Origin: Bacteroidota bacterium
GTDB lineage: Bacteria > Bacteroidota > Bacteroidia > Bacteroidales > JAADJA01
Direction: 5' to 3'
Assembly: GCA_024278155.1 (NCBI GenBank)
Contig: JAJRTT010000398.1
Location: 1-21,373 of the forward strand
Length of the DNA stretch: 21,373 nt
Part shown: one piece after another, positions 5,297 through 14,062 of the stretch
Position numbering within the stretch: position 1 is the first letter of the stretch
How the letters are laid out: every line of letters begins with the position of its first letter
The notes under the pieces: model-generated
What the model was told of the DNA's origin: nothing
Database searches by the model: none
The model's input: the letters and a program-made list of their open reading frames with translations, nothing else
Position numbers and translations under genes: made by a program

Positions 5297-8209
5297 ATGT
5301 GCTTGCATTTTGCAATTGCGATAAAAGAGGACAAATTGTTGGGGGCTATCCCCGTTCCTTATTTGTTGAAAGCCGTTGAAGGCAAGGCGTTTTACGAGGT
5401 GCAATTTCAAATCAATGAAGTGGGAGCACTTGCCGGTACTGATTTGGGGCAGCAATGGGCCAAAGATATCGTGGGGCTGTGCCAGGAGTTCAATGTTGCT
5501 TCCCTGAACAAACGGTTCAACAAAAACAAAACAAAGATAGGGTTTCCCGAATATGTCAAAAGCATTGAAAAACCTGCCCTGAACCTGATTTTGAAATACA
5601 TCGACGGGGTAAAGGTGAAAATCTACGATTTGGTTTTTTTACATACGCCGCTTATCTTTTTTATGGAAGACAGGTGGGACAACGTACATGCTGAAAACCT
5701 GCTAACTGTTTCCGAGTTGTATGCAAACGTTAAGTTTAGGTTCAGGAAAAAGGACAAGGCCCTGCATTATGGCTTAAACCTGTTTCATGGTGGAAACAAG
5801 TTGGATATGCTGGGTTCGGGCTTGCTTGTGCTCACCAATAAGAAGCCTTGTTTCTTATACAACAAGCAAATTGTCCGTTTTGCCGAGGGAAGTGGCTTTA
5901 ATGGCAATAAAATAAAGCCTTTTCTTTCCAAGAAGGAAATTGTGGTGGGGGAACGTCTGGAAGGTATGTTTTTCGAAAAATTCCTGAAAGCGGCCGTGAG
6001 GGATTTTGATTATGAAATCGAAGGTTTTGAGCTTAGGGAAATCCCTGTAAAAATACGGCCGGTACTTGAAATCAGTAAAAGTATATTTGGGGATATTGTC
6101 CTTGCCCCGGTTTTTTGGTACAATAACAAAAAGGTGCCGTTTTATTCAAAACAGGAAATTTTTATTGATGTTTTGGGAAAACATGGCCGATATTTTCTTG
6201 AAAGCATGAACCGTGAACCGGTTTTTGAACGGGAAATGATTTCCCGGTTACTTGGTTTGGGGTTACTTGAAAAAGGGGGCTATTTTGTTTATAAGCCTGG
6301 GATAGCCGATGATTATTTGTTTACCGAATACTTCTCCCATATTTTACCGGAAGTTAAGGAAATTGGCTTTGAAGTGGAAAACAATCTGTTTGCCAGAAAG
6401 CTAAACCCTTCAAAACCCGAATTTTCCCTGGTGTCAAAACAACAACAGGACTGGTTCGATTTATATATAAACGTTCGGTTTGGAAATTATGAATTTGAGT
6501 TTGAAAACCTGAAATACCATATCCTGAACAAAATCAAGGAATTTGAGCTCCCCGATGCCAGTATCGCCCTTATCCCTGATGCCTGGTTCGCCGAACTGGC
6601 TTTTTTTGCCAAAAAGCTTGATGGCAACAACAAGGTTTCTATCCATAGGAGCAATTACAACTTGCTGAGTGAAAATGGCTTGATAAAACCGGGGAAGGCT
6701 TTCTTTAAGAAAGTTCATGCAATTGATGTCGATAACCCTGTTCCATTGCCAAAAAAAACAATCGCAAGTTTGAGGGGCTATCAGAAGAATGGTTTTCGAT
6801 GGATATATAATTTTACCCAGAACAAATATGGTGTATGCCTTGCCGATGAAATGGGACTTGGGAAAACATTGCAGGTGCTAACGGTCCTGCAAAAGTTTTA
6901 TGAAGGTAAAAGAATAGGCGGCCTTGATGCCGGGTCAAGCGGTGCCCAGCTTTCTTTGTTTGGGGATTTGCCTGATGGGGGAGAGGCCACTGAACCTTCC
7001 CTTATCGTTGTGCCCCGATCACTGGTTTTTAACTGGATAGATGAATTGAACAAGTTTGCGCCCGATCTGAACTATTCCGTTTACCATGGTAAAGACCGGG
7101 AAACCGACCTTGAGCAGGCCATGAGGGAAAAACAATTGATAATTACGACTTATGGCATCGTAAGGCAGGACATTGGCATTTTGGGCGAATATCGTTTTGC
7201 CTACCTTGTCCTGGACGAAAGCCAGGCAACAAAGAACCCCGGATCAAAAGTTTACAGGGCGGTAACACAGTTGTGCGCTAATTTCAAGATTGCCATGACC
7301 GGGACACCATTTGAAAACAACCTGGTTGATGTTTGGTCACTTATGGATTTTTTGAACCCGGGGATACTCGGTAACCTTTCTTATTTCAAAAAAGAGTTCA
7401 TCAAAAAAATCGGTTTTGACGGGAACTCCGCCGAAACATTGGAGCTTAAAAGGATTATCTCCCCTTTTGTCCTGAAAAGGCAGAAACAAACCGTTGCAAA
7501 AGAGTTGCCCGAAAAAATTGAGCAGGTCATTTATTGTGAAATGGATGAAGAACAGGCAGATATGTACGAGAATGAAAAATCGGCCATTCGGAACAAACTG
7601 CTTTTTCATGTGGCCAACAAAAAATACATCAATGCCCTGTCAATCTTGAACCACTTGCGCCAAATAGCGCTCCACCCAAAGTTGGTTGATGCGGTGAGCA
7701 ACATAGGCTCTGGGAAATATAGCAGCATCGTCTCCTTTATTGAAAACCTGCTCGAACAGGGTGATAAGTTCCTTGTTTTCTCCTCTTTCGTAAAGCACCT
7801 CGAAATTTACAAGGCCTATTTCGAGGAAAACAATATCAAATATTCCATGCTTACGGGCAAAGATGTAAACCGTAAGGGAATTGTGGATGGCTACCAAAAC
7901 AATGAAGACATAAAACCTTTTCTTATCTCCATCAAGGCCGGTGGGACGGGCCTCAATATCACTTCCGCGAATTATGTCCTCATCATCGATCCCTGGTGGA
8001 ACCCTTTTGTGGAGGACCAAGCCATCGATAGGGCACATCGGATAGGGCAGGCTAAAACCGTGTTTGTTTACCGGTTTATCGTAAAAGGGAGCATTGAGGA
8101 TAAAATAGCCCAACTTCAGAAAAGCAAGCGTAAACTTGGTGAGGGCTTGTTTGGCCAAGGCATTGGAAAAGCCATGACATCGGAAGATTTTATAGGATTG
8201 TTGAAATAA
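5297..8209 (+). CDS. SNF2-family (SSO1653-like) ATPase/helicase
   Basis: This 970-residue protein carries a SWI2/SNF2 motor in its C-terminal half. Visible motifs are LRGYQKNGFRWI, DEMGLGKT (517-524, Walker A), LIVVPRSLVFNWIDEL, LVLDESQATKNP (Walker B at 640-643), AMTGTPFENN, then IKAGGTGLNITSANYV, DPWWNPFVEDQAIDRAHRIGQ (arginine finger region near 911-918) and SIEDKIAQLQ. Walker B reads DESQ, close to the DEAQ of the SSO1653/Rad54-like bacterial group rather than DEAH. About 490 N-terminal residues show no motif I can name. These proteins translocate on double-stranded DNA and remodel protein-DNA complexes; the target is unknown. The ATG at 5297 is preferred over a TTG at 5252 that would overlap the upstream gene. 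Confidence 0.92.
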   Translation: MCLHFAIAIKEDKLLGAIPVPYLLKAVEGKAFYEVQFQINEVGALAGTDLGQQWAKDIVGLCQEFNVASLNKRFNKNKTKIGFPEYVKSIEKPALNLILKYIDGVKVKIYDLVFLHTPLIFFMEDRWDNVHAENLLTVSELYANVKFRFRKKDKALHYGLNLFHGGNKLDMLGSGLLVLTNKKPCFLYNKQIVRFAEGSGFNGNKIKPFLSKKEIVVGERLEGMFFEKFLKAAVRDFDYEIEGFELREIPVKIRPVLEISKSIFGDIVLAPVFWYNNKKVPFYSKQEIFIDVLGKHGRYFLESMNREPVFEREMISRLLGLGLLEKGGYFVYKPGIADDYLFTEYFSHILPEVKEIGFEVENNLFARKLNPSKPEFSLVSKQQQDWFDLYINVRFGNYEFEFENLKYHILNKIKEFELPDASIALIPDAWFAELAFFAKKLDGNNKVSIHRSNYNLLSENGLIKPGKAFFKKVHAIDVDNPVPLPKKTIASLRGYQKNGFRWIYNFTQNKYGVCLADEMGLGKTLQVLTVLQKFYEGKRIGGLDAGSSGAQLSLFGDLPDGGEATEPSLIVVPRSLVFNWIDELNKFAPDLNYSVYHGKDRETDLEQAMREKQLIITTYGIVRQDIGILGEYRFAYLVLDESQATKNPGSKVYRAVTQLCANFKIAMTGTPFENNLVDVWSLMDFLNPGILGNLSYFKKEFIKKIGFDGNSAETLELKRIISPFVLKRQKQTVAKELPEKIEQVIYCEMDEEQADMYENEKSAIRNKLLFHVANKKYINALSILNHLRQIALHPKLVDAVSNIGSGKYSSIVSFIENLLEQGDKFLVFSSFVKHLEIYKAYFEENNIKYSMLTGKDVNRKGIVDGYQNNEDIKPFLISIKAGGTGLNITSANYVLIIDPWWNPFVEDQAIDRAHRIGQAKTVFVYRFIVKGSIEDKIAQLQKSKRKLGEGLFGQGIGKAMTSEDFIGLLK

Positions 8210-8228
8210 GACGTACACCGTTTTTTTA

Positions 8229-8236
8229 TAATTTTG
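8229..8236 (+). promoter_or_regulatory. Putative cca -7 box (TAATTTTG)
   Basis: TAATTTTG is an exact TAnnTTTG match, 16 bases before the TTG start of cca. TTGTTG at 8198-8203 lies 25 bases upstream, longer than the usual -33 spacing, so the promoter is only moderately supported. Confidence 0.4.
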
Positions 8237-8252
8237 CAAAAAAAAATCAGGC

Positions 8253-9671
8253 TTGGAAAATTTTATTGACAAAGATGTTTTTCGGAGGATAGCTTCAGCG
8301 GCAGATGAACTGGGCATCCCTGCTTATGTTGTGGGTGGTTATGTGCGCGATATGGTGATGGGGCGCAAAAGTACCGATATTGATGTGGTGGCTGTGGGAA
8401 GTGGTATTGACCTGGCACAGAAAACCGCCGAAAAACTGGATGTGGAAACCCATGTGAACATCTTCAGGAATTTTGGAACGGCCATGATAAAATACAAGGG
8501 TGAGGAAGAATGGATCCTTGAATTTGTAGGGGCAAGGAAGGAGTCCTATAGAAGGGATTCCCGAAAACCCATCGTGGAAGATGGTACTTTGGAGGATGAT
8601 CAGAACCGTCGTGATTTCACCATTAATGCCCTTGCCATTGGCCTGAACAAAGATATATTTGGTAAACTGATCGATTCATTTGGTGGCCTGAAAGATATTG
8701 AGGATAAAATAATCCGTACACCCCTGAAGCCGGGAATAACTTTTTCGGATGATCCCTTGCGGATGATGCGGGCAATCCGTTTTGCCACACAGCTTGGTTT
8801 TAGGATTGAAGAAAACACCTATAAGGCACTTTCGGAAAACGGCGAGAGGATTTCCATCGTATCCAAAGAAAGGATCATGGATGAACTGAACAAGATCATC
8901 CTCTCCCCAAAGCCTTCTGCCGGTTTTAAATTATTGGAAGAAACCGGGTTGTTGAAGCGTATTTTTCCTGAAATGCAGGATTTGAAAGGTGTTGAGATCA
9001 TTGACGGGAAAGGGCACAAGGATAATTTTTATCACACGCTGAAAGTGTTGGATAACCTTGCAGGGAAATCGGATGATCTGTGGTTGAGGTGGGCTGCTAT
9101 TTTACATGATATTGCCAAACCTGCGACAAAACGCTTTGACCCGAAAACCGGCTGGACATTCCATGGCCATGAATTTGTCGGGGCGAAAATGGTTTCCCGG
9201 ATTTTCCGGAAATTGAAATTGCCCTTGAACGATAAAATGGTTTTTGTGAAGAAAATGGTGGCCTTGCACTTGAGGCCCATCATCCTTTCCGAAAGCATCG
9301 TTACCGACTCGGCCGTGAGAAGGCTCTTGTTTGAAGCAGGCGAAGATATTGATGATTTGATGAAGCTGTGCGAAGCGGATATTACTTCCAAGAACAAACA
9401 GAAGGTAAGGCGGTTCTTGAAGAATTTTAAAATCGTGCGGCAAAAACTTATCGAGATTGAAGAGAAAGACCGCCTGCGGAATTGGCAACCGCCCATTACC
9501 GGTGAGGTAATCATAAATACATTTGGATTGAAACCAGGGCCAGCAATTGGTGAAATCAAGACGGCTATCAGGGAGGCCATTCTTGATGGGAAAATAAAAA
9601 ATGATTTTGATGAAGCTTATAAATATATGGTGGAAATAGGGAAGGGGAAGGGCTTTGAAGTTGAGGGGTAA
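8253..9671 (+). CDS. cca: CCA tRNA nucleotidyltransferase with HD domain
   Basis: This 472-residue class II nucleotidyltransferase adds or repairs the 3' CCA of tRNAs. The catalytic domain has AYVVGGYVRDMVMG (GG at 28-29) and STDIDVVAVG with catalytic Asp 42 and 44. Next come RRDFTINALAIG (119-130), then DDPLRMMRAIRFATQLGF and SKERIMDELNKIIL of the neck and nucleotide-recognition region. A C-terminal HD phosphohydrolase domain shows LHDIAKP (HD at 285-286) and FHGHE. The start is TTG at 8253; no in-frame ATG occurs before the GG motif, and MENF is a normal beginning for the family. A poly(A) polymerase role cannot be excluded by sequence alone, but tRNA that lacks an encoded CCA in this window fits the CCA role. 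Confidence 0.93.
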   Translation: MENFIDKDVFRRIASAADELGIPAYVVGGYVRDMVMGRKSTDIDVVAVGSGIDLAQKTAEKLDVETHVNIFRNFGTAMIKYKGEEEWILEFVGARKESYRRDSRKPIVEDGTLEDDQNRRDFTINALAIGLNKDIFGKLIDSFGGLKDIEDKIIRTPLKPGITFSDDPLRMMRAIRFATQLGFRIEENTYKALSENGERISIVSKERIMDELNKIILSPKPSAGFKLLEETGLLKRIFPEMQDLKGVEIIDGKGHKDNFYHTLKVLDNLAGKSDDLWLRWAAILHDIAKPATKRFDPKTGWTFHGHEFVGAKMVSRIFRKLKLPLNDKMVFVKKMVALHLRPIILSESIVTDSAVRRLLFEAGEDIDDLMKLCEADITSKNKQKVRRFLKNFKIVRQKLIEIEEKDRLRNWQPPITGEVIINTFGLKPGPAIGEIKTAIREAILDGKIKNDFDEAYKYMVEIGKGKGFEVEG

Positions 9672-9763
9672 GGATTGTGCAGCAATGTTTAACATTTATT
9701 GAATATAGGCTGACCCTCATCCGTCACATGACATCTGCCAGACAAAAAATCTCCAATTTTTCC

Positions 9764-9791
9764 TTGCATAATAAAAATATTTGTAACTTTA
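9764..9791 (+). promoter_or_regulatory. Weak promoter before the pRiA4b ORF-3-like gene
   Basis: TTG at 9764-9766 and TAACTTTA at 9784-9791 (one mismatch to TAnnTTTG) are 17 bases apart, and the ATG follows 21 bases later. The imperfect box makes this tentative. Confidence 0.3.
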
Positions 9792-9812
9792 TCTCGAGAA
9801 AATAAAGAAGCT

Positions 9813-10379
9813 ATGCACATCTACAAATTTAGGCTGCTGAGCGCAGAAAATGACGAATTCGTCAGGGATATCGAAATCAAGGCGAATCAAACATTTAAGG
9901 ATTTTCACGATATTATTACACAATGCGTGAAAATGGACGGCAATGAACTTGCATCCTTCCATATATGTGACCAAAGCTGGGCAAAACACAAAGAAGTCAC
10001 CCTTCTTGACATGAGAATGGGGATGGGTGACGTGGACGCAGATGATGAAACGCCTGGCCAGATCGAGGAAATATTTTTAATGGAGGATTCCCGTATAAGC
10101 GATTTTATTGAAGAGCCCCATCAACGGATGGTTTATGAATACGATTTCCTGGATATGACCACTTTGTTTATTGAGCTAACGGGCGTATGGAAGTTGAAGG
10201 ACGAAGGTATTGTTTATCCAATGTGCACACATAGCGAGGGTGAACTTGCGACACAGCCGGTCCCCCGGGTAATCGAAGAAGAAGATAGTGAAATGACCGA
10301 AGAATTGCTCGCTGATTTTGACGAGTTGCTGGATGATACATTTGAGTACAAAGGGGATAACCCCGGCGACTTTTATTAA
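9813..10379 (+). CDS. Plasmid pRiA4b ORF-3-like family protein
   Basis: This 188-residue protein begins MHIYKFRLLSAENDEFVRDIEI and continues KANQTFKDFHDIITQCVKMD and LASFHICDQSW. It later shows MVYEYDFLDMTTLFIELTGV. This order (strand, 'F..LH..I' helix, then the Y-x-Y-D-F-D-like strand) fits the PRiA4_ORF3 family, found on plasmids and chromosomes and sometimes as passengers of IS elements; no biochemical role is established. The C-terminal 45 residues are strongly acidic (EEEDSEMTEELLADFDELLDD). The gene stands between cca and miaA with normal codon use and no transposase or terminal repeats nearby, so it looks resident rather than mobile. A plain T-run follows the stop, without a stem. Confidence 0.75.
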   Translation: MHIYKFRLLSAENDEFVRDIEIKANQTFKDFHDIITQCVKMDGNELASFHICDQSWAKHKEVTLLDMRMGMGDVDADDETPGQIEEIFLMEDSRISDFIEEPHQRMVYEYDFLDMTTLFIELTGVWKLKDEGIVYPMCTHSEGELATQPVPRVIEEEDSEMTEELLADFDELLDDTFEYKGDNPGDFY

Positions 10380-10498
10380 GTTTTCATTTTTTTTTAGTTT
10401 AAGTTGTTGTTGACAATTTTCGTTGCAATATTATTTTAATTGCAGTCAAAAAAAATGTTCAATAAGTAACATACGATAACCAATAAACAAGTATAGAA

Positions 10499-10640
10499 GC
10501 TGTCAGTGTTAAGTCAATGTTAAATTGAAGTAGGCTAATTAGTTCATCGGATGACTGAGCAATGGAATTTATGGCAAAACCGAAGATTTGTGAAGCTTTA
10601 ATGATGAGTCATCCAATGAGCAGCGATTTTTTTTGACAGC
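10499..10640. repeat. Nested inverted repeats before miaA
   Basis: The outer arms are GCTGTCA (10499-10505) and TGACAGC (10634-10640). The inner arms are TCATCGGATGACT (10544-10556) and AGTCATCCAATGA (10607-10619), pairing at 12 of 13 positions around a 50-base spacer. The rest of the 300-base gap between 10380 and miaA is AT-rich with no ORF or tRNA. The layout could fold as a structured leader RNA or be a short MITE-like relic. Confidence 0.45.
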
Positions 10641-10684
10641 GGTATTATTGTAATTTGCAAATTCTAACCTTAAAAGACACCTTA

Positions 10685-11578
10685 TTGAAAAACACCCTTA
10701 TCGTGATCCTTGGCCCTACCGCCATTGGCAAAACCGGGTTTGCCATTGAAATTGCCCAATATGTACAGGCCGAAATCATTTCCTGTGATTCCCGGCAATT
10801 TTATAAGGAATTAAAGATTGGTGTTGCCGCCCCAACCACTGAAGAAATGAATGCCGTAAAACACCATTTTGTTGGGCAGCTTTCCATTTTGGATTATTAC
10901 AATGTCTCAAAATTTGAAAATGAGGTGATCGCTTTTCTCGGGGATTACTTCAAAGCCCATCAATATGCTGTAATGACAGGTGGTTCGGGTTTGTATATTG
11001 ATGCTGTTTGCAAAGGGATCGATGAATTACCAGATGCCGGTGAACGTTTGAGGAATGAATTGAAAGACAGATTGGAAAAGGAAGGCTTGCCTTCGCTGAT
11101 CGGACAATTGAAAGAGCTTGACCCTGAATATCATAAAATCGTGGATTTAAACAACCCCAACCGGATTACCCGTGCATTGGAAGTTTGCTTAGCCACCGGA
11201 AAACCTTATTCCCAACTAAGGAACAACAATCCTGTAAAACGTGATTTTGAAATCATCAAAATTGGGTTGAACCGCCCAAGGGAAGAACTGTTTGAAAATA
11301 TAGGGCTCCGTGTGGACAAAATGGTGGAAGAAGGATTGCTTGACGAGGTAAAAGGCTTGAACGAATTTCGACACCTGAACGCATTGAACACGGTGGGTTA
11401 TAAAGAAACCTTCCAGTATCTTGAAGGGAACTACACCCTGACACAAGCCATCGAAAAAATAAAAACCAACACCCGCCGTTATGCAAAACGCCAATTGACA
11501 TGGTTCAAACGGGACAAGGATATTCATTGGTTCCATCCTGATGATTTAGGTGAGGTCGTAAATTTATTACATACATAA
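10685..11578 (+). CDS. miaA: tRNA dimethylallyltransferase
   Basis: MiaA transfers a dimethylallyl group to A37 of tRNAs that read UNN codons. The 297-residue form starts MKNTLIVILGPTAIGKTGFA, with the P-loop GPTAIGKT at 10-17. Next come AEIISCDSRQFYKELKIGVA, HHFVGQLSILDYYNVSKFE, VMTGGSGLYIDAVCKG, NPNRITRALEV and TNTRRYAKRQLTWFKRD, all family signatures. No in-frame ATG precedes the P-loop; TTG codons at 10655 and 10685 are the candidates. I prefer 10685 because MKNTLIVILGPT matches the family's usual N-terminus; 10655 would add ten residues. The gene is convergent with the interrupted T9SS gene at 11765. The 186-base gap between them holds only two short stems (11635-11647 and 11718-11728), neither with a T tract. 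Confidence 0.93.
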   Translation: MKNTLIVILGPTAIGKTGFAIEIAQYVQAEIISCDSRQFYKELKIGVAAPTTEEMNAVKHHFVGQLSILDYYNVSKFENEVIAFLGDYFKAHQYAVMTGGSGLYIDAVCKGIDELPDAGERLRNELKDRLEKEGLPSLIGQLKELDPEYHKIVDLNNPNRITRALEVCLATGKPYSQLRNNNPVKRDFEIIKIGLNRPREELFENIGLRVDKMVEEGLLDEVKGLNEFRHLNALNTVGYKETFQYLEGNYTLTQAIEKIKTNTRRYAKRQLTWFKRDKDIHWFHPDDLGEVVNLLHT

Positions 11579-11764
11579 ATCAACATAGATAAAAACGGCA
11601 CGATCAGTTCAAGGCAAAATAACAGCAACGAATTACCGCATAGCGGTTAAGAATCGCAACACAATAATACGAAGGGGGAACAAGCAAGTTGGATTAAGTT
11701 TCTTGCAATTCATTGATCCCCTGCGGGGAAATAGAAATATCAGAGCCGGATCCCAGTAAATTAT

Positions 11765-13648
11765 TTATTCCACAATCATTTTCCTTGTAATCGGCCCTTC
11801 ATCCGAAGAAACGGTATAAAAATACATTCCTGGATTTAACATCGAACCATAGATCACGATTTTATGATTGCCCGGGTCCTTGATCCCCAGATTCAATCCA
11901 TAAACCCTTTCACCCCTCATATTTGTTATTTCAAGATTTAAGTTGTCCTGCTTGTTTAAATGAACATATATGATGGATTTTTTTGTGAAAGGGTTTGGGG
12001 TGTTTTGGCTTACTTCAATATTGGTCAAAGGGTCATCTGTTTCGTTGATTCCTGTTGTAATATCTGTTTTCATATAGCGGTTAAGGTTTTCGGTATAAGC
12101 TTGTGCGCCATAAAGTGCCAATCCCGGCTCATTGTCCAACTGATAAGTCAAATGATATACGGGCCAATTAAAATTATCTCCCCCGGAGGCTGTGGCCAAC
12201 GAAGGGAAAACACATTCATCAAACTGATGGCTTTGGCCTGCGGTTAAATCCGTGAAGGAACCCCATGTTTCGCCTCCGGATGCGGAGACACGTTGCCATA
12301 AATGCCTGTAATTGCTCATACCATTATCATAGGTTTCTGTCAGGGACGAATACACAAATGCAAGATAATTATGTTCATCGTCCCAAATAACCTGGGGCAT
12401 CGAGGATAAGCCGCAGTGATAAATGGCAATATCGTCCCATAAAATGTCGATTTCCCCATTATTGTTTACATCCTGTGTCCAACCGATTAGGCTGTAATCC
12501 TCTTCCAGTTCCGAATCGGGATTTGAATACGGGTTCAGGGCATTTATGTTGTTGGAGAATGTGGGCCTGGATTCGTTCCAATACCCAACCCCATCAACTG
12601 CCGGGAACCAGGTTGTGTTGATTCCGTTTCCATGGCAGCGGTTAATCCCAAATACCAGATGGACCGTGCCTTCCTCGTCAAAGTCGAGGCTGTGCGCGCC
12701 GTCCGGGCAATAAAAAGTATCTGATACCGTGCCGGTCCAGTATTCCCATTTGGGGTAAGGGTGTTCCCAAACAATGGTTTTTTCCCAGTTATTGCCTCCA
12801 TCGGTTGATTTCAACAAAATCAAGTCCGTTAAATAATCCCCGATCAAGATGGCCACGTTATCCCCTTCGGCCCTTATGTCATAAATATCGGCCTGGAAAC
12901 CGAGATAAGAGCTGCTGTCTATCCCATCAATGATCATGTTCTCGATTTCCCAGGTTTCGCCCCCGTCATTTGACCTGGAATAAAGGAGTGCTCCGTTCAG
13001 TCCTTCATATAAACTTCCATTGTACTCTACCGGGCTTGTTACGGCCAGAAGATGTATTGTCGAAAAATCGGTTCCACCGGTTGCCACCCTCGGCCAAAAA
13101 ATATCCTCATGGCCTTCAGGGCCCTCGAAATTTATTTCTTGCCATTCGTCCTGGCCTTTTGCTGCTCGTTTTAGTAGTAACAACCCATGGCCTTCCCCTC
13201 CCGAAATATGTGAAACGATAATTTCCCCGTTTTCGCCCCAGGGGGAATAAGCAGGCCAACCGGTCCGTTCCGACTCAATAGGTTCTTCGGACATTGGGCC
13301 CCAACTGTTTCCATCAAAGTAATTATAGCCCGTTCCCCTGTTTGGGAATTGGGGGGAATCGAAACCCATCGTACAAACAGTCCCGATTGTCCCGTCTTCA
13401 AATACATGGATACGCTTTTGCATACTTGAATTGGTCTGCAGGTCGAATTTTGTCTTGCCCACGTCCACTTCTATGAACGAGGTGCTTTGTTTGAGGTAGG
13501 GCATGGTTTAGCCAGGATTCATATTAGCGGCATATTCAAATTGCGGGGCTGAACGGTTAATGACTTCCTGTGGAACGGAAACCCTGTTTTGGGCAAAACC
13601 TGAAACAATGATAATTGTTGAAAGGATAAAAAGTGTAGCCTTTTTCAT
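11765..13648 (-). pseudogene. Secreted sialidase-fold (BNR-like) protein with T9SS tail, broken by an in-frame TAA
   Basis: The frame opens at ATG 13648 with a clear signal peptide (MKKATLFILSTIIIVSGFAQ) and reads to a TAA at 13510-13508. It resumes in the same frame with ACC ATG (13504) and runs 579 codons to 11765. The long part has sialidase-like Asp-box motifs, such as SNDGGETWE and STDGGNNWE, and SASGGETWG as a degenerate third. It ends in a T9SS domain (SQNTPNPFTKKSIIYVHL to LNPGMYFYTVS and ITRKMIVE). Without the signal peptide, a product restarted at 13504 could not be exported, so the gene is probably non-functional unless the stop is suppressed or is a sequencing error. No other defect is visible. 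The function was probably a surface beta-propeller; no enzymatic specificity can be read. Confidence 0.8.
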
Positions 13649-13826
13649 AATTGGGGTTTTTGAATTGAAAAAATATAAGCTAATAACAGACTTCAATATT
13701 ACGGATTTAATAGTGAAAAACCAAGGGAAAACCAGTTAAATGTAGGATTGATCAAGTTAACGGCAATTCAATGGAAAATAAAAACGAGAATTATCCTTAT
13801 TTTTTCCACCATCTGTTAAAAAAGTT

Positions 13827-13842
13827 TATTTTTGCAGTTCAA
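13827..13842 (+). promoter_or_regulatory. tRNA-Gly promoter (TATTTTTG plus CAGTTCAA)
   Basis: TATTTTTG at 13827-13834 is an exact -7 box, 10 bases before the mature tRNA 5' end. It is followed by CAGTTCAA, matching the CnnTTCAA pattern at three other promoters in the window. No clear -33 TTTG is present. Confidence 0.6.
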
Positions 13843-13844
13843 AA

Positions 13845-13917
13845 GCGGTAATAGCTCAGTTGGTAGAGCATCAGCTTCCCAAGCTGAGGGTCGTGAGTTC
13901 GAGTCTCATTTACCGCT
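13845..13917 (+). tRNA. tRNA-Gly (anticodon CCC)
   Basis: The 73-base cloverleaf has a perfect 7-base acceptor stem (GCGGTAA/TTACCGC) and discriminator T. The D arm is GCTC-AGTTGGTA-GAGC. The anticodon stem is TCAGC/GCTGA with loop TTCCCAA, giving anticodon CCC, which reads GGG. The T arm is GTGAG-TTCGAGT-CTCAT. The 3' CCA is not encoded, consistent with the need for the cca gene nearby. Confidence 0.96.
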
Positions 13918-13927
13918 CGGATAAAAT

Positions 13928-13962
13928 AAGGCAATCTTGGTTTTAAGGTTGCCTTTTATTTT
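13928..13962 (+). terminator. Rho-independent terminator after tRNA-Gly
   Basis: An 11-base stem (AAGGCAATCTT at 13928-13938 with AAGGTTGCCTT at 13945-13955, one G-T pair) closes a GGTTTT loop and is followed by TTATTTT. Confidence 0.85.
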
Positions 13963-14062
13963 GATGTCAATGAATTGTTCGGACAACAAGCTTTGCGGAT
14001 GGTTTTTCTGGATACAGGTTTTACATTGAGATGTAAGTTTAACTAAATATAAACTAAATAAA

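Noticed and set aside
11635..11728. Short stems between convergent miaA and the T9SS gene as terminators
   Set aside because: Stems of 5 and 4 pairs with no T tract are too weak to call.
13508..13696. A separate 62-residue small secreted peptide gene
   Set aside because: Its signal peptide is in the same frame as the downstream long gene, one stop codon away, so it is better read as the 5' part of one interrupted gene.
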